The notes: generated by a model from the sequence alone, not told the origin. A stretch of 44,753 nucleotides of DNA from Rhodoferax sp. (GCF_023700745.1 NZ_JAMPYG010000020.1:1-44753), one strand, 5' to 3'; shown: positions 29,520 to 40,341, counted from the stretch's first letter. Numbers and translations are program-made.

Positions 29520-31030
29520 AGATGGCCCTCCAGCATGACGCCGGCTTCCAGCGCTAGGTTTTCCACCGCCTGCACAAACAGGCGGGCACGGTGCTCGTAG
29601 TTGTCAAACATGTCAAAGCTGGCGCAAGCCGGCGACATCAGCACCGCATCGCCGGGCCGGGCCTGTGCACTCGCTTGCGTTGCGGCATCCATCATCGAAA
29701 CCGCCTCGAACATCGGCACCTGGGCAGGCGCCAGCGCCGCGCGAATCAGTGGCGCATCGCGCCCGATCAGCACCACGGCCCGGCAAAAACGGTGTACCGG
29801 ATCAGCCAGCGGACTGAAGTCCTGGCCCTTGCCCTCGCCGCCCAGAATCACCACCAGCTTGCGCTCGGCACCCAGGCCCTGCAGCGCAGCCACCGTGGCG
29901 CCGACGTTGGTGCCCTTGCTGTCGTCAAAGAATTCGACGCTGTTGATGATGCCCACCGGCTGCACCCGGTGCGGCTCGCCAGCGTACTCGCGCAGGCCGT
30001 ACAACATGGGGCCCAGCGCGCAACCGGCGGCGCAGGCCAGCGCCAGCGCCGACAAGGCGTTGATGGCGTTGTGGCGACCGCGAATGCGCAGCGCGTCGGC
30101 GGGCATCAGGCGCTGGATGAACAGCTCGGGCGCGTCACCCTTGCGCGGCTTGATGGTTTCATCGGCCTCCAGCGCGCGCACCAGCCAGGCCATGCCGTTG
30201 ACCGTCTCAATGCCGAAGTCGCCAGGGCGCTGCGGCATGTCGCCGCCAAAGCTGACATGGTCGCGCTGCCGGGGTTTCTGCAATTTCACTTTCACCGGCG
30301 CGGGCAGCATCCCCATCACCGTCTCGTCTTCCCGATTCAGGATCATCAATCCTTGCTTGCCAAAGACGGCCGTCTTGGCCTGCACATAGGCGGCCATGGA
30401 GCCATGCCAGTCCAGGTGGTCCTGCGTTATGTTGAGCACCGTGCCCGCGGTCGGCTCAAAATTTTTCTCACCTTCGAGCTGGAAGCTCGACAGCTCCAGC
30501 ACCCAGACCTCGGGCAGGGCATCGGCATCCAGCCGCGCCATCAACGTGTCGAGCAGGGTCGGGCCGATGTTGCCTGCCACCGCCACGCTTTTGCCAGCCC
30601 GCTCGACCAGCTGGCCGGTAAGCGAAGTCACCGTGGTTTTGCCGTTGGTGCCGGTGATGGCCAGCACTTTGGGCACATAGTCCCGGCTGGCCCGCAGTTC
30701 GGCCAGCGCTTGCCCAAAAAGGCCCAGTTCACCAGCCACAGGAATGGCCCTGGCTTTGGCCGCTGCGGCAAGCACCGCGATGTCAGCCGGACTCAGGCCC
30801 GGACTTTTGAACACGGCCGTGATGCCGTCCTGCAACAACGCGGCATCCAGCGGCCCCGTCACAAAATGTGCCGCCGGCACGTCACGCTGCAGCACCGCCA
30901 ATTGCGGCGGCGCGTTGCGCGTGTCGGCCACCGTCACCTGGGCACCAGCGCGCGCGCACCAGCGCGCCATGGCCAGCCCGGACGCGCCCAGGCCCAGGAT
31001 CAGCACATGGTGATGTTGCAGCACGTTCAT
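29516..31030 (-). CDS. murD: UDP-MurNAc-L-alanine-D-glutamate ligase
   Basis: A 504-residue Mur ligase adding D-Glu, somewhat longer than E. coli MurD (438), with extra sequence in the central and C-terminal domains such as the [17 protein letters not shown] region. [33 protein letters not shown] (P-loop), [17 protein letters not shown] and [17 protein letters not shown] are diagnostic. ATG 31030 ([12 protein letters not shown]) is 2 bases from the mraY stop; an upstream start at 31069 would run into mraY. GTGA overlap with ftsW. Confidence 0.97.
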   Translation of the reverse strand: MNVLQHHHVLILGLGASGLAMARWCARAGAQVTVADTRNAPPQLAVLQRDVPAAHFVTGPLDAALLQDGITAVFKSPGLSPADIAVLAAAAKARAIPVAGELGLFGQALAELRASRDYVPKVLAITGTNGKTTVTSLTGQLVERAGKSVAVAGNIGPTLLDTLMARLDADALPEVWVLELSSFQLEGEKNFEPTAGTVLNITQDHLDWHGSMAAYVQAKTAVFGKQGLMILNREDETVMGMLPAPVKVKLQKPRQRDHVSFGGDMPQRPGDFGIETVNGMAWLVRALEADETIKPRKGDAPELFIQRLMPADALRIRGRHNAINALSALALACAAGCALGPMLYGLREYAGEPHRVQPVGIINSVEFFDDSKGTNVGATVAALQGLGAERKLVVILGGEGKGQDFSPLADPVHRFCRAVVLIGRDAPLIRAALAPAQVPMFEAVSMMDAATQASAQARPGDAVLMSPACASFDMFDNYEHRARLFVQAVENLALEAGVMLEGHL

Positions 31031-31032
31031 GG

Positions 31033-32211
31033 TCAACGCAGCTTCAAGGTGGACAGACCCACCAGGCACAAGAGCATGGTGATGATCCAGAAACGCACCA
31101 CCACCTGGGTTTCTTTCCAGCCGCTTTTCTCAAAATGATGGTGCAACGGGGCCATCTTCAGGACACGTCGCCCCTGGCCAAAGCGCTTCTTGGTGTATTT
31201 GAAATACGTCACTTGCATCATCACCGACAGGGCCTCGACCACAAAGATGCCGCCCATGATGGCGAGCACAATTTCCTGGCGCACGATCACGGCAATGGTG
31301 CCCAGCGCCGCGCCCAGCGCCAGCGCGCCCACGTCGCCCATGAAGACCTGCGCCGGGTGCGTGTTGAACCACAAAAAGGCCAGGCCGGCACCGGCCATGG
31401 CCGCACAAAACACCATCAGCTCACCTGCGCCCGGAATATGCGGCAGGAACAGGTAGCGGGCAAACACCGAGTTACCCGTGACATAGGCAAAGACACCCAG
31501 ACAGGTGCCCACCATCACCACTGGCATGATGGCCAGCCCGTCAAGGCCGTCGGTCAGGTTCACCGCATTGCTGGAGCCCACAATCACCAGATAGGTCAAC
31601 AGCACAAAACCCAGCACCCCCAGCGGATAACTGACTTCCTTGAAAAACGGCACCATGAGCCCGGCCTTGGGCGGCAGGCTCAAATCGAACCCGGACTGCA
31701 CCCAGGTAAAAAACAACTCCAGCACGCGGTAATTGGTGTTTTCGGAAATACTGAACACCAGGTACAGCGCCGCGAGCAGGCCAATCAGCGACTGCCACAG
31801 GTATTTCTCGCGCGAGGGCATGCCTTCGGGGTCCTTGTTGACCACCTTGCGCCAGTCGTCCGACCAGCCAATCGCACCAAAACCCAAGGTGACCAGCAGC
31901 ACGATCCAGACAAAACGATTGCTCCAGTCAAACCAGAGCAGCGTTGACAGGGCAATGCACAGCAGGATCAGCACCCCACCCATGGTCGGCGTGCCGCTTT
32001 TGACATGGTGCGTGTCCATGCCGTAGCCGCGAATCGGCTGGCCAATCTTGAGCTCGGTGAGACGCCGGATCACCCAGGGGCCGGCGGCCAGGCCCATCAG
32101 CAGCGCGGTCAACGCGGCCATCACAGCGCGAAAGGTCTGGTATTGGAAGACCCGCAAAAAACCCAGATCAGGCGACAGTGTCTGCAACCATTGGCTCAAC
32201 CAGATCAGCAT
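31033..32211 (-). CDS. mraY: Phospho-MurNAc-pentapeptide transferase MraY
   Basis: A 392-residue polytopic enzyme that moves phospho-MurNAc-pentapeptide to undecaprenyl phosphate, forming lipid I. The motifs are [16 protein letters not shown], the aspartate pair in [25 protein letters not shown] and [15 protein letters not shown]. There are ten predicted helices. It is longer than the E. coli protein (360) through the 50-residue loop around [20 protein letters not shown]. The start lies inside the last codons of murF (7-base overlap). Confidence 0.98.
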   Translation of the reverse strand: MLIWLSQWLQTLSPDLGFLRVFQYQTFRAVMAALTALLMGLAAGPWVIRRLTELKIGQPIRGYGMDTHHVKSGTPTMGGVLILLCIALSTLLWFDWSNRFVWIVLLVTLGFGAIGWSDDWRKVVNKDPEGMPSREKYLWQSLIGLLAALYLVFSISENTNYRVLELFFTWVQSGFDLSLPPKAGLMVPFFKEVSYPLGVLGFVLLTYLVIVGSSNAVNLTDGLDGLAIMPVVMVGTCLGVFAYVTGNSVFARYLFLPHIPGAGELMVFCAAMAGAGLAFLWFNTHPAQVFMGDVGALALGAALGTIAVIVRQEIVLAIMGGIFVVEALSVMMQVTYFKYTKKRFGQGRRVLKMAPLHHHFEKSGWKETQVVVRFWIITMLLCLVGLSTLKLR

Positions 32212-33635
32212 GGGGCGCTCTCCTTGTCTTGTTGTGCGGCCTGCACAATGGCCTCGACCACCCGCTCCATCTTCATGAAGCGCGAGCCCTTGACCAGCAC
32301 GCTGGCCACCTCAGGCAGCGCTGCCAGCACGGCCATCTGCACGGCCGCCATGTCGGCATACACGTCAATCGCGTCCATGGCAGTTGCAGCCTGGGTACAG
32401 GCCACGCCGGTAACGATGATTTTTTCGATCTGCTGCGCCAGCGCCCACCGCAGGGCCTCGGCATGAAACTGCGGGCCCTGGTCGCCCACCTCGCCCATGT
32501 CGCCGAGCACCAGCAGGCGCGGCCCAGGCAGCGCCGCCAGCACGTCGATGGCGGCGCGCACCGAGTCGGGGTTGGCGTTGTAGGTATCGTCAACCAGCGT
32601 CATGTCATGACCGCGGTGGCGTACCAGCAGTGCCCGCGAGCGGCCCTTGACCGGTTCGAAGGCTTCCAGTCCGGCCGCAATGGCGCTCAGCGGCACACCG
32701 GCGGCCAGCGCGCAAGCCACGGCGGCGAGTGAATTTTTGACGTTGTGGGCGCCCGCAATGTGCAGGGCGTAATGCAATTCACCTTGCGGCGTGCTGGCAA
32801 GGACCTGCCAGGCCGCGCCTGACCACAGCGCCTGTATGACCCAAACTTGCGCCCCGGCCTGCTGCGTGGCACCAAAACACAAACGGTCACGCGCGCCGGC
32901 CTTGTCAGCCCATAGCGCGCTGAAGTCATCATCAGCCGGGAACACGGCCACACCGTCGGTCGGCAAGGCGTCAATCACCGCGCCGTTTTCCTGCGCCACG
33001 GCCTCGACGGTCTGCATGAACTCAAGGTGCTCGCGCTGGGCGTTGTTGACCAGCGCCACCGTGGGCTGGGCAATGGCCGCAAGCACTGCAATTTCGCCGG
33101 GGTGGTTCATGCCGAGTTCGACTACGGCGATCCGGTGGTGGGCACGCAAGCCCAGCACGGTCAGGGGCACACCGATGTCGTTGTTCAGATTACCCTGCGT
33201 GGCCAGGCAAGCGTCAGGCTGATCAGCGCGCAGGATGCTGGCGATCATCTGCGTCACGGTGGTCTTGCCGTTGGAGCCGGTCACGGCGATCAGCGGCAGG
33301 CTGAATTGCGCGCGCCAGTGCGTGGCCAGGCTGGCCAGCGCCCGTTTGGCATCCGGCACCACCAGACCCGGCAAGCCGGCCTGGCGCAGTTTTTCCAGGG
33401 CAGCGTCACCCTGACAAATCGCCGCCACCGCACCCTTGGCCCGGGCTTCGGCCAAAAAGTCGTTGCCATCAAAGCGCTCGCCGTGCAACGCCACAAAGAG
33501 GTCACCAGGCGCCAGCGTGCGGGTGTCGGTATGCACACGTTGAATGGCCACAGCGCGGGTTTCCGGCCCTCTACCCACCCACTGCGACTGTTCCAGCCAG
33601 ATGGCAACCTGCTGCAGGGTCATCATGGCGCTCAT
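32205..33635 (-). CDS. murF: UDP-MurNAc-tripeptide-D-Ala-D-Ala ligase
   Basis: A 476-residue Mur ligase that adds D-Ala-D-Ala to complete the pentapeptide precursor. [17 protein letters not shown] is the P-loop, [16 protein letters not shown] a MurF signature, and [17 protein letters not shown] the C-terminal block. [20 protein letters not shown] follows as expected. The ATG at 33635 overlaps the murE stop as ATGA; a second ATG four codons later is possible. Confidence 0.97.
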   Translation of the reverse strand: MSAMMTLQQVAIWLEQSQWVGRGPETRAVAIQRVHTDTRTLAPGDLFVALHGERFDGNDFLAEARAKGAVAAICQGDAALEKLRQAGLPGLVVPDAKRALASLATHWRAQFSLPLIAVTGSNGKTTVTQMIASILRADQPDACLATQGNLNNDIGVPLTVLGLRAHHRIAVVELGMNHPGEIAVLAAIAQPTVALVNNAQREHLEFMQTVEAVAQENGAVIDALPTDGVAVFPADDDFSALWADKAGARDRLCFGATQQAGAQVWVIQALWSGAAWQVLASTPQGELHYALHIAGAHNVKNSLAAVACALAAGVPLSAIAAGLEAFEPVKGRSRALLVRHRGHDMTLVDDTYNANPDSVRAAIDVLAALPGPRLLVLGDMGEVGDQGPQFHAEALRWALAQQIEKIIVTGVACTQAATAMDAIDVYADMAAVQMAVLAALPEVASVLVKGSRFMKMERVVEAIVQAAQQDKESAPC

Positions 33636-35152
33636 GCGGCAGGCCCCTGTGCTGGAGGGACGGCACCTTGTGCAAAAGCTTTTTTCACTTGTTCGATGTC
33701 CGAGAATGGTAGGCGCTTACCGGCAATTTCCTGGTAGTCCTCATGGCCCTTGCCGGCCAGCAACACCACGTCGGACGGACCGGCCTGCGCCAGGGTCTGG
33801 GCAATGGCGCGGGCCCGGTCAGGCTCCACCTGCACGTCGGCCACGCCTGTCAGGCCCAGCAAAATCTGGCTGATGATGGCGTCCATGGCCTCAGCGCGCG
33901 GGTTGTCGCTGGTGACCACCACGCGGTCGGCATGCGCACCCGCCACAGCGCCCATCAGCGGTCGCTTGGCGTTGTCGCGGTTGCCGCCACAACCAAACAC
34001 GCACCACAAACGGCCACCCCGGGCCTGCGCTTGTGGCCGCAGGGCATCAAGCGCCTTGGCCAGCGCATCGGGCGTGTGGGCGTAATCGACCGCCACCAGC
34101 GGCTGGCCTGGCACGCTGACACATTCCATGCGGCCTGGCACCGGCGTCAAATGCGCACAGGCTTGCACCGCATCGGCCAAGGTAACACCCAGGGTGCGCA
34201 TGGCCGCGATCACGCCGAGCAGGTTGCTTACGTTGTAGGCACCAATGAGCCGGGTCTGCAAGCGCCGTTGTTGCGGTCCTTCGACCACGTCAAATGCCAC
34301 GCCCTGGGCTTCGTAACGAATGTCCTGCGCCTGCAAACGGGCCTGATTGGCCGAGCCGGGGGCGATCGACAAAGTCCACAGGTCCAGCGCGCTGGCCGCT
34401 AACTGCCCGGCCAAATCGGCACCATAAGGGTCATCCACATTGACCACGGCCGCGCGCAAGTGCGGCCAGGCAAACAGGCTGGCCTTGGCCTGCCAGTAAC
34501 TGGCCATGTCACCGTGGTAATCCAGATGGTCCTGCGTCACGTTGGTCAATACCGCCGTGTGGATCCGGGTGCCCGCGAGTCGCTGCTCCTCGATGCCGAT
34601 CGACGAGGCCTCGATGGCACAGGCTTGCAAGCCTTGTTTGACAAATTCGGCAAATGCCGCCTGCAGCGCAACCGGGTCGGGGGTGGTCAGGCCGGTGCTG
34701 GCCAAGTGCGGCGGCACACCCACGCCCAGGGTACCCACCACGCCACAGGGGATGGCTTGTGCCTGTGGCAGGTTCGAAAGCGCCTGCGCCAGCCACCAGG
34801 TACTGGAGGTCTTGCCGTTGGTGCCGGTCACCGCCAGCACCGCAAGGTCCTGGCTGGGTGCGCCAAACCAGGCATCAGCCACCCTGCCGCTGGCCGCTTT
34901 CAGGCCCGGATAGGTGGCGACACGTGCATCGTTCAAGGCAAAGGCCTGCACCCCGTCCTGTTCCACCAGACAGGCCGCAGCGCCCGCCGCCAGAGCCGCA
35001 GCCACATGGGCACGGGCGTCCACCGCCGCGCCGGGCCAGGCCAGAAAACCATCGCCGGGCCGGACCTGGCGACTGTCGGTACGCAGCGTGCCGGTGACGC
35101 GCGTACGCAACCAGCCGGCAGCATCCTGTGGAGTAAAAAATTGTTGCAGCAT
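33632..35152 (-). CDS. murE: UDP-MurNAc-tripeptide synthetase (meso-DAP adding)
   Basis: A 506-residue Mur ligase that adds the third amino acid of the stem peptide. AVTGTNGKTSSTWWLAQ is the P-loop, LTNVTQDHLDYHGDMASYW the central motif and VDYAHTPDALAKAL follows. VTSDNPRAEAMDAI contains DNPR, the motif of enzymes using meso-diaminopimelate rather than lysine, so the wall should be DAP type. The start overlaps the ftsI stop by one base. Confidence 0.98.
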   Translation of the reverse strand: MLQQFFTPQDAAGWLRTRVTGTLRTDSRQVRPGDGFLAWPGAAVDARAHVAAALAAGAAACLVEQDGVQAFALNDARVATYPGLKAASGRVADAWFGAPSQDLAVLAVTGTNGKTSSTWWLAQALSNLPQAQAIPCGVVGTLGVGVPPHLASTGLTTPDPVALQAAFAEFVKQGLQACAIEASSIGIEEQRLAGTRIHTAVLTNVTQDHLDYHGDMASYWQAKASLFAWPHLRAAVVNVDDPYGADLAGQLAASALDLWTLSIAPGSANQARLQAQDIRYEAQGVAFDVVEGPQQRRLQTRLIGAYNVSNLLGVIAAMRTLGVTLADAVQACAHLTPVPGRMECVSVPGQPLVAVDYAHTPDALAKALDALRPQAQARGGRLWCVFGCGGNRDNAKRPLMGAVAGAHADRVVVTSDNPRAEAMDAIISQILLGLTGVADVQVEPDRARAIAQTLAQAGPSDVVLLAGKGHEDYQEIAGKRLPFSDIEQVKKAFAQGAVPPAQGPAA

Positions 35153-36885
35153 CAGAAGCTTTCTTCCACCGCATCAGTGATCACCTGCGGCTTCACCGAC
35201 AGGTCGGGTGCAATGCCCAGCACGCGCAGGGTTTGCTGCACCGTCTGGCTGAAGACAGGCGCCGCGGTATCGCCGCCGAAATACTTGCCATTGCTGGGTT
35301 CGTCAATCATCACCGCCACAGCAATGCGCGGGGCGTCGATCGGCGCCAAACCGGCAAAGACACCGCGGTACTTCTTGTCAGCGTAACCCTTGCCCTCCAC
35401 CTTGTGCGCGGTGCCGGTCTTGCCACCCACCGAGTAACCCATGGTCTGCGCCTTCTGTGCCGTCCCCCCCGGAAGGGTCACCAGATGCAGCATCTGGCGC
35501 ACATCACGGGCATGACGGGCCTCAATGACGGAGACCCCCACGGCAGGCTCGCTCATCTTGAACATGGTCACTGGCGCCAGGTCGCCATCACGGCCAAAGA
35601 TGGTGTAGGCATGGGCCAGCTGAAACAGGCTCACCGAGACACCATAACCGTAGCTCATGGTGGCCTGCTCGATCGGACGCCAGCTCTTGTAAGGACGCAG
35701 GCGGCCACTCACGGCACCCGGAAAAGGCAACTCGGGTTTCTGGCCAAAACCGACCTGGGTGTACATCTCCCACATTTTTCGGGGTGGCATTTGCATGGCG
35801 ATCTTGACGGTACCGACGTTGCTCGATTTCTGGATCACGCCGGTCACACTCAGCATGCCTTGGGGGTGCGAATCGCTGATGGTGGCGCTGCCAATGCTCA
35901 AGCGGCCCGGGGCGGTTTGAATTTTTGTTTCCGGCGTCACCATGCCTTGGTTCAGCGCGGTGGCAATGACAAAGGGTTTCATGGTCGAGCCTGGCTCGAA
36001 GGTGTCGGTCAAGGCCCGGTTGCGCAACTGGGCACCACTCAGGTTGCGGCGTTTGTCGGGCACAAAACTGGGGTAGTTGGCGAGTGCCAGCACCTCGCCG
36101 GTTTGTACATCCAGCACCACCACACTGCCGGCTTTGGCCTTGTGCTGCAGCACCGCTTCCTTGAGCGTCTGATAGGCAAAGAACTGCACCTTGCTGTCGA
36201 TGCTGAGTTGCAGGTCACGGCCATCCACCGGTGCAATCTGCTCGCGCACATCTTCCACCACCCGACCCATGCGGTCCTTGATGACGCGCCTTGAGCCATT
36301 GCGGCCACCCAACTCCTTGTTGAACGCCAGCTCCATCCCCTCCTGACCCTGGTCTTCCACATTGGTGAAGCCCACCACATGGGCGGCGGCTTCACCCTCG
36401 GGGTACTGGCGTTTGTATTCCTTGCGCTGGTAAATACCCTTGAGGCCCAGCGCCGCAATCTCGTTGCCCACCGACTCGTCCACCTGACGTTTGAGCCAGA
36501 CGAAAGTCTTGTCCTCATCTTCGAGCTTTTTGTTGAGCTCGGCCAGCGGCATGTCGAGCAGACTGGCCAGCTTTTTCAGCCCCTCGGGGTCGCGCGGCAC
36601 GTCCTCCGGAATGGCCCAGATACTGGGCACCGGGATGCTCGACGCCAGCACGATGCCATTGCGGTCCAGTATGCGGCCGCGGCTGGCAGGCAGCGCCAGG
36701 GTGCGGGCAAAACGCACCTCGCCCTGCCTTTGGAAAAACTCGTTTTCAATCACCTGGATGTACACCGCCCGCCCCACCAGTCCGGCAAAAGACAAGGCAA
36801 TGGCGGCCACGATGAACTTGCTGCGCCACACCGGTGTGGGGCTGGCCAGCAAGGGGCTGGAGGTGTAGGCAATGCTGCGGCTCAT
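35152..36885 (-). CDS. ftsI: Septal transpeptidase FtsI (PBP3)
   Basis: A 577-residue class B penicillin-binding protein that cross-links septal peptidoglycan. One N-terminal helix (FIVAAIALSFAGLVGRAVYI) is followed by the dimerisation/pedestal region and the transpeptidase domain. Active-site motifs are FEPGSTMKPF (SxxK), the SSN of QKSSNVGTVKIAM (SxN) and VGGKTGTAHK (KTG). It pairs with FtsW and is recruited through FtsQ/FtsL. The start overlaps ftsL by 4 bases. Confidence 0.98.
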   Translation of the reverse strand: MSRSIAYTSSPLLASPTPVWRSKFIVAAIALSFAGLVGRAVYIQVIENEFFQRQGEVRFARTLALPASRGRILDRNGIVLASSIPVPSIWAIPEDVPRDPEGLKKLASLLDMPLAELNKKLEDEDKTFVWLKRQVDESVGNEIAALGLKGIYQRKEYKRQYPEGEAAAHVVGFTNVEDQGQEGMELAFNKELGGRNGSRRVIKDRMGRVVEDVREQIAPVDGRDLQLSIDSKVQFFAYQTLKEAVLQHKAKAGSVVVLDVQTGEVLALANYPSFVPDKRRNLSGAQLRNRALTDTFEPGSTMKPFVIATALNQGMVTPETKIQTAPGRLSIGSATISDSHPQGMLSVTGVIQKSSNVGTVKIAMQMPPRKMWEMYTQVGFGQKPELPFPGAVSGRLRPYKSWRPIEQATMSYGYGVSVSLFQLAHAYTIFGRDGDLAPVTMFKMSEPAVGVSVIEARHARDVRQMLHLVTLPGGTAQKAQTMGYSVGGKTGTAHKVEGKGYADKKYRGVFAGLAPIDAPRIAVAVMIDEPSNGKYFGGDTAAPVFSQTVQQTLRVLGIAPDLSVKPQVITDAVEESF

Positions 36886-37217
36886 GGCTTGCGTCCCTCG
36901 ACCGCGCTGGCCGGGTGCGCCGCACCAGGACTGGCCTCTGGCACAACGGTGTGATTGGCGTAGCTGACATAGGTGGTCACCGCCGGGGTCGCCGCGCGCA
37001 TTTGCAATTTCGACCTGGCCAGGCTTTCAACCCTTGCTGAAGTGGCCTGAGCCCGCTTTTCGACCTGCAAGCGCTCGTTTTCGGTGGCCAGCTTGAGCGC
37101 CTGCGACTTGGCCCGATCGAGCTCCGAGTAGAGCCGGCGCGACTCATATTGCACATTGACCAGGTACAGCGCGCTAAGCAGCACGCCCAGCAGCAGCATC
37201 AGATTGAGCCGCATCAT
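36882..37217 (-). CDS. ftsL: Cell division protein FtsL
   Basis: A 111-residue bitopic protein with a helix right at the start ([19 protein letters not shown]) and a heptad-like coiled coil ([20 protein letters not shown]) that should bind Fts[12 protein letters not shown] resembles the conserved FtsL end. Sequence similarity in this family is weak, so the call relies on topology and the place between rsmH and ftsI. A Pro/Ala tail of about 25 residues follows. ftsB is not in the window, as is normal. Two ATGs in a row (37217, 37214) allow either start. Confidence 0.93.
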   Translation of the reverse strand: MMRLNLMLLLGVLLSALYLVNVQYESRRLYSELDRAKSQALKLATENERLQVEKRAQATSARVESLARSKLQMRAATPAVTTYVSYANHTVVPEASPGAAHPASAVEGRKP

Positions 37218-38188
37218 GCGCGTGGCTCCGTGGTCGCTGGCGCGAGGCGCTCGGCCACCCGCATGATGGCGCTGCGCGAACGCGGGTTGGCAGCCACTTC
37301 CGCCGCACCGGGCCTGATGCGCGCCAGCACCTTGAACTGCATCACCTGAGGCGCGGCAAACGGCGCCCGGCGGTCAAATACCTCGCGCGAATGTTTGGCC
37401 AGAAACTGCTTGACGATGCGGTCTTCGAGCGAATGAAAACTGATCACCACCAGGCGCCCGCCAGGCTGCAGCACCTTGAGTGTGGCCGCTAGCGCCTGTT
37501 GCAGCTCTTCAAGTTCGGCATTGATGTAAATCCGAAAAGCCTGAAATGTGCGCGTTGCAGGGTCCTTGCCCGGCTCGCGGGTTTTGACCGCGTCAGCCAC
37601 GATTCGGGCCAGTTCAGTGGTGGTTGAAATAGCGAACCCTGCCTGTCGGCGCGCAACAATCGCCTTTGCAATGGCGCCAGCAAACCGTTCTTCACCATAA
37701 TCACGAATCACCTCCAGAATTTCATCAAGCTCGGCGTGAGCAAGCCACTCGGCCACACTTTGACCGCGCGTGGTGTCCATGCGCATGTCCAGCGGGCCTT
37801 CGCCCCTGAAACTGAAACCGCGCGCCGGGTTGTCCACCTGGGGTGAACTGATGCCCAGGTCCAGCAACACCCCGGCCACACTGGCAGGCGGCAACTCACC
37901 CAAATGGCTGAAGCCCTGGTGGCGAATGGAAAAGCGCGGGTCAGTGATGGTGGCGGCCTCGGTCAGCGCATCGGGGTCCTTGTCAAACGCGATCAGACGG
38001 GCATTCGCTGGCAGACGGGACAGCATCAGGCGGCTGTGGCCGCCACGGCCAAAAGTGGCATCGACAAACACCGGTGCCGCGCTGGCGGGCCATGGGTCGG
38101 CAGCCGGGTCGGCAGCGTCAGTCGCACCGAGCAAAGCATCGACTGCTTCGCTCAATAAGACGGTAGTGTGAGTCCATGCAGTTTCCAC
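37214..38188 (-). CDS. rsmH: 16S rRNA m4C1402 methyltransferase RsmH
   Basis: A 324-residue SAM-dependent enzyme (old name MraW) that N4-methylates C1402 of 16S r[17 protein letters not shown] is the usual start, [16 protein letters not shown] the SAM site, [20 protein letters not shown] the hallmark block, and [15 protein letters not shown] the late motif. The start is GTG at 38188 with GAAGG six bases upstream. It follows mraZ by 9 bases. Confidence 0.97.
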   Translation of the reverse strand: METAWTHTTVLLSEAVDALLGATDAADPAADPWPASAAPVFVDATFGRGGHSRLMLSRLPANARLIAFDKDPDALTEAATITDPRFSIRHQGFSHLGELPPASVAGVLLDLGISSPQVDNPARGFSFRGEGPLDMRMDTTRGQSVAEWLAHAELDEILEVIRDYGEERFAGAIAKAIVARRQAGFAISTTTELARIVADAVKTREPGKDPATRTFQAFRIYINAELEELQQALAATLKVLQPGGRLVVISFHSLEDRIVKQFLAKHSREVFDRRAPFAAPQVMQFKVLARIRPGAAEVAANPRSRSAIMRVAERLAPATTEPRA

Positions 38189-38197
38189 CGTCGGCCT

Positions 38198-38626
38198 TCA
38201 GAAAGAGAAGTCCTTGAAGACATCGGGCATGTCGCCCTGCATGGCCTGTGCCTCCTGGGCATCGTAGGTGGCCTTGTCCCACAACTCAAAAAAGTTGCCC
38301 ATGCCCAGCAAAACAGATTCCTTGGCAATACCCGCCGCGGCGCGCAGTTCGGGCGAAATCAGCACGCGGCCAGTGCCATCGAGCTCGACGTCCATGGCGT
38401 TGCCCAGAAAAATCCGCTTCCACCACTGCGCCGACATCGGCAACGCGGCAATACGGTCACGGAACTTTTCCCATTCGGGACGGGGGAAAATCATCAGGCA
38501 GCCGTGCGGGTGCTTGGTGATGGTGATCTGGCCAGAAGCTACCGCATTCAAGACGTCACGATGCCGGGTTGGCACAGACAGCCGACCCTTTGCATCAAGA
38601 CTTAATGAGGAAGCCCCTTGAAACAC
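38198..38626 (-). CDS. mraZ: Transcriptional regulator MraZ
   Basis: A 142-residue DNA-binding protein of the double-AbrB-like fold, first gene of the dcw cluster. Both DxxxR repeats show: [15 protein letters not shown] near the start and [15 protein letters not shown] in the second half. The start is GTG at 38626 (reads [14 protein letters not shown]), with AAAGG nine bases upstream. A frame open to 38680 would add 18 residues ([10 protein letters not shown]...) not seen in the family and would run into its own operator. In E. coli MraZ represses its own operon through 10-bp-spaced repeats; a matching array lies upstream here. Confidence 0.95.
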   Translation of the reverse strand: MFQGASSLSLDAKGRLSVPTRHRDVLNAVASGQITITKHPHGCLMIFPRPEWEKFRDRIAALPMSAQWWKRIFLGNAMDVELDGTGRVLISPELRAAAGIAKESVLLGMGNFFELWDKATYDAQEAQAMQGDMPDVFKDFSF

Positions 38627-38676
38627 GATAGCTAGCCTTTGATTTTCAAAACAAACCGGGAAATGGTGGTGTAAAA

Positions 38677-38736
38677 GCACAATTCACCACTAAATTGCAC
38701 TTTTTTGCACTGTAGCAGCAAAAACAGCACATGCAA
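38677..38736 (-). promoter_or_regulatory. Putative MraZ operator array and mraZ promoter
   Basis: On the minus strand GTGC/GTGG occurs at 38710-38707, 38700-38697, 38690-38687 and 38680-38677, exactly every 10 bp, with a further GTGC two pitches away (38730-38727). This matches the spacing of MraZ boxes in E. coli (TGGGN repeats with 5-base spacers) and Mycoplasma (AAAGTG repeats). A weak promoter fits: TTGCAT (38736-38731), 16 bases, TACAGT (38714-38709). That would put the boxes over the -10 and the start of the transcript, a repressor position. The array is seen; binding is inferred and the promoter is tentative. Confidence 0.6.
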
Positions 38737-38872
38737 ACTACTTTGCAATAAATTTTTACAATGAAATCAAAGACTTAGAAGCGGTTTCGAACCTGGCTCC
38801 AGGCTAAAAATCGTTCTAAATGAAGTACTTAGCGTTCTAAGTCAATGTGATGCGTGAGGAAATGAGGGTGCT

Positions 38873-38930
38873 GGGGTCAGCGCAAATCTTGGTCTGCCAC
38901 GCAAAAGCAAAAGTTTCTTGATCCGACCCC
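38873..38930. repeat. GGGGTC-type hairpin repeat upstream of mraZ
   Basis: GGGGTC (38873-38878) and GACCCC (38925-38930) close the element. The left end GGGGTCAG and right end ATCCGACCCC match the copy inside gspE (11238-11293). The internal GCAAATCTTGGTCTG is shared with the neighbouring element at 38945-39008, so it looks like a mosaic of the two repeat types. Confidence 0.7.
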
Positions 38931-38944
38931 GAAGAACACCTCTG

Positions 38945-39008
38945 ATCAGTTGGGGCCAGAGCAAATTTGCTGCGCAAATCTTGGTCTGGCCCGCAAAGTC
39001 TCAGGTTT
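38945..39008 (-). repeat. Hairpin repeat directly after hslU
   Basis: GGGCCAGA (38953-38960) pairs with TCTGGCCC (38985-38992), with an inner GCAAAT/ATTTGC stem around a short loop. Read on the minus strand it starts AAACCTGAGACTTTGCGGG at the second base of the hslU TAA stop and ends CAACTGAT. The repeat after kup has the same order and the same relation to a stop codon. No T run follows, so it is probably a REP-like element rather than a simple terminator. Confidence 0.75.
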
Positions 39009-40338
39009 AAAGAATATACCGGCTCAGGTCTTCGTTCTGGCTGAGTTCGGCCAGGCGCGCATCGACGTAGGCGGCATCCACCTGCACGGTCTGGCCAGCA
39101 AGGTTGGCGGCATTGAAGCTGACCTCATCAAGCAGGCGCTCCATCACGGTGGACAGGCGGCGCGCGCCGATGTTTTCGGTGCGTTCATTGACGTCAAAGG
39201 CAATCTGCGCGAGCCGTCCGATACCGGCCTCAGAAAATTCCACCGTCACCTGCTCGGTGGCCAGCAGCGCCTGGTATTGCTTGACCAGCGAAGCCGTGGT
39301 TTGCGTCAGGATGGCGACGAAATCTGCCACCGACAGCGATTGCAGCTCGACCCGGATCGGGAAGCGCCCCTGCAACTCGGGAATCAGGTCGCTGGGTTTG
39401 CTCAAGTGAAACGCGCCCGAGGCAATGAACAAAATATGGTCGGTCTTGACCATGCCGTACTTGGTGGAGACGGTGGTGCCTTCGACCAGCGGCAGCAGGT
39501 CGCGCTGCACGCCTTGGCGCGAGACCTCGGCGCCGCTGCCTTCCGAGCGCGACGTGACCTTGTCGATTTCGTCAATGAAGACGATGCCGTTTTGCTCCAG
39601 CATCTGTAGCGCCTGCAACTTGATCTCATCCTCGTTGACCAGTTTGGCGGCTTCCTCTTCAACCAGCAGCTTGAGGGCCTCGGCAATCTTGAGTTTGCGT
39701 TTTTGTGTTTTGTTCTGGTTGAGCTGGCCAAACATGCCGCGCAATTGTTCGGTCATTTCTTCCATGCCGGCGGGTCCCATGATCTCAAGCTGCGGGACAT
39801 TTTGTGCCACATCGAGCTCGATGTCGCGGTCATCGAGCTGGCCTTCGCGCAGTTTTTTGCGAAAGGTCTGGCGTGCCGTGCTCTCGGGCTCATTGCCGGC
39901 GACCACGCCAAACTCCTGGCGCGGCATCGGAATCAGAATGTCGAGCACCCGGTCTTCGGCCGCATCTTCAGCCCGCGCGCGCACTTTCCTGGTCTCGGCC
40001 TGGCGTGTTTGCTTGACCGCAATGTCAGCCAGGTCACGGATGATCGCGTCCACGTCTTTGCCGACGTAACCCACCTCGGTGAACTTGGTGGCCTCAACCT
40101 TGATGAACGGGGCATCGGCCAGGCGCGCCAGACGGCGTGCGATTTCGGTCTTGCCCACGCCCGTGGGCCCAATCATCAGAATGTTCTTGGGCGTGATCTC
40201 GCCGCGCAGCTCAAGGCCGACCTGTTGACGGCGCCAGCGGTTGCGCAAGGCAATCGCCACCGCACGCTTGGCCTGCTGCTGACCGACGATGTGTTTGTCG
40301 AGTTCGGCGACGATTTCCTGGGGGGTGAGAGAAGACAT
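39007..40338 (-). CDS. hslU: HslUV protease ATPase subunit HslU
   Basis: A 443-residue AAA+ unfoldase, same length as E. coli HslU, that feeds proteins to the HslV peptidase. [17 protein letters not shown] is the N-terminal motif, [16 protein letters not shown]alker [14 protein letters not shown]alker B, and [15 protein letters not shown] carries the pore-side and sensor region. The C-terminus EDLSRYIL is the tail that docks into HslV. The I-domain (about residues 110-240) is complete. It starts 3 bases after hslV. Confidence 0.98.
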   Translation of the reverse strand: MSSLTPQEIVAELDKHIVGQQQAKRAVAIALRNRWRRQQVGLELRGEITPKNILMIGPTGVGKTEIARRLARLADAPFIKVEATKFTEVGYVGKDVDAIIRDLADIAVKQTRQAETRKVRARAEDAAEDRVLDILIPMPRQEFGVVAGNEPESTARQTFRKKLREGQLDDRDIELDVAQNVPQLEIMGPAGMEEMTEQLRGMFGQLNQNKTQKRKLKIAEALKLLVEEEAAKLVNEDEIKLQALQMLEQNGIVFIDEIDKVTSRSEGSGAEVSRQGVQRDLLPLVEGTTVSTKYGMVKTDHILFIASGAFHLSKPSDLIPELQGRFPIRVELQSLSVADFVAILTQTTASLVKQYQALLATEQVTVEFSEAGIGRLAQIAFDVNERTENIGARRLSTVMERLLDEVSFNAANLAGQTVQVDAAYVDARLAELSQNEDLSRYIL

Positions 40339-40341
40339 AGG

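Larger units (their letters stand above)
38627..39006. other. Intergenic region between mraZ and hslU
   Basis: This is the only gene-free stretch over 300 bases. Its mraZ-proximal half (38627-38870) is AT-rich against the rest of the window and holds the GTG-box array. It also has a perfect palindrome ACTTAG-CGTT-CTAAGT (38827-38842), a second ACTTAG at 38773, and CGTTCTAA twice 21 bp apart (38812 and 38833). Its hslU-proximal half holds two hairpin repeats (38873-38930 and 38945-39008). I found no convincing coding frame or tRNA. Confidence 0.7.
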
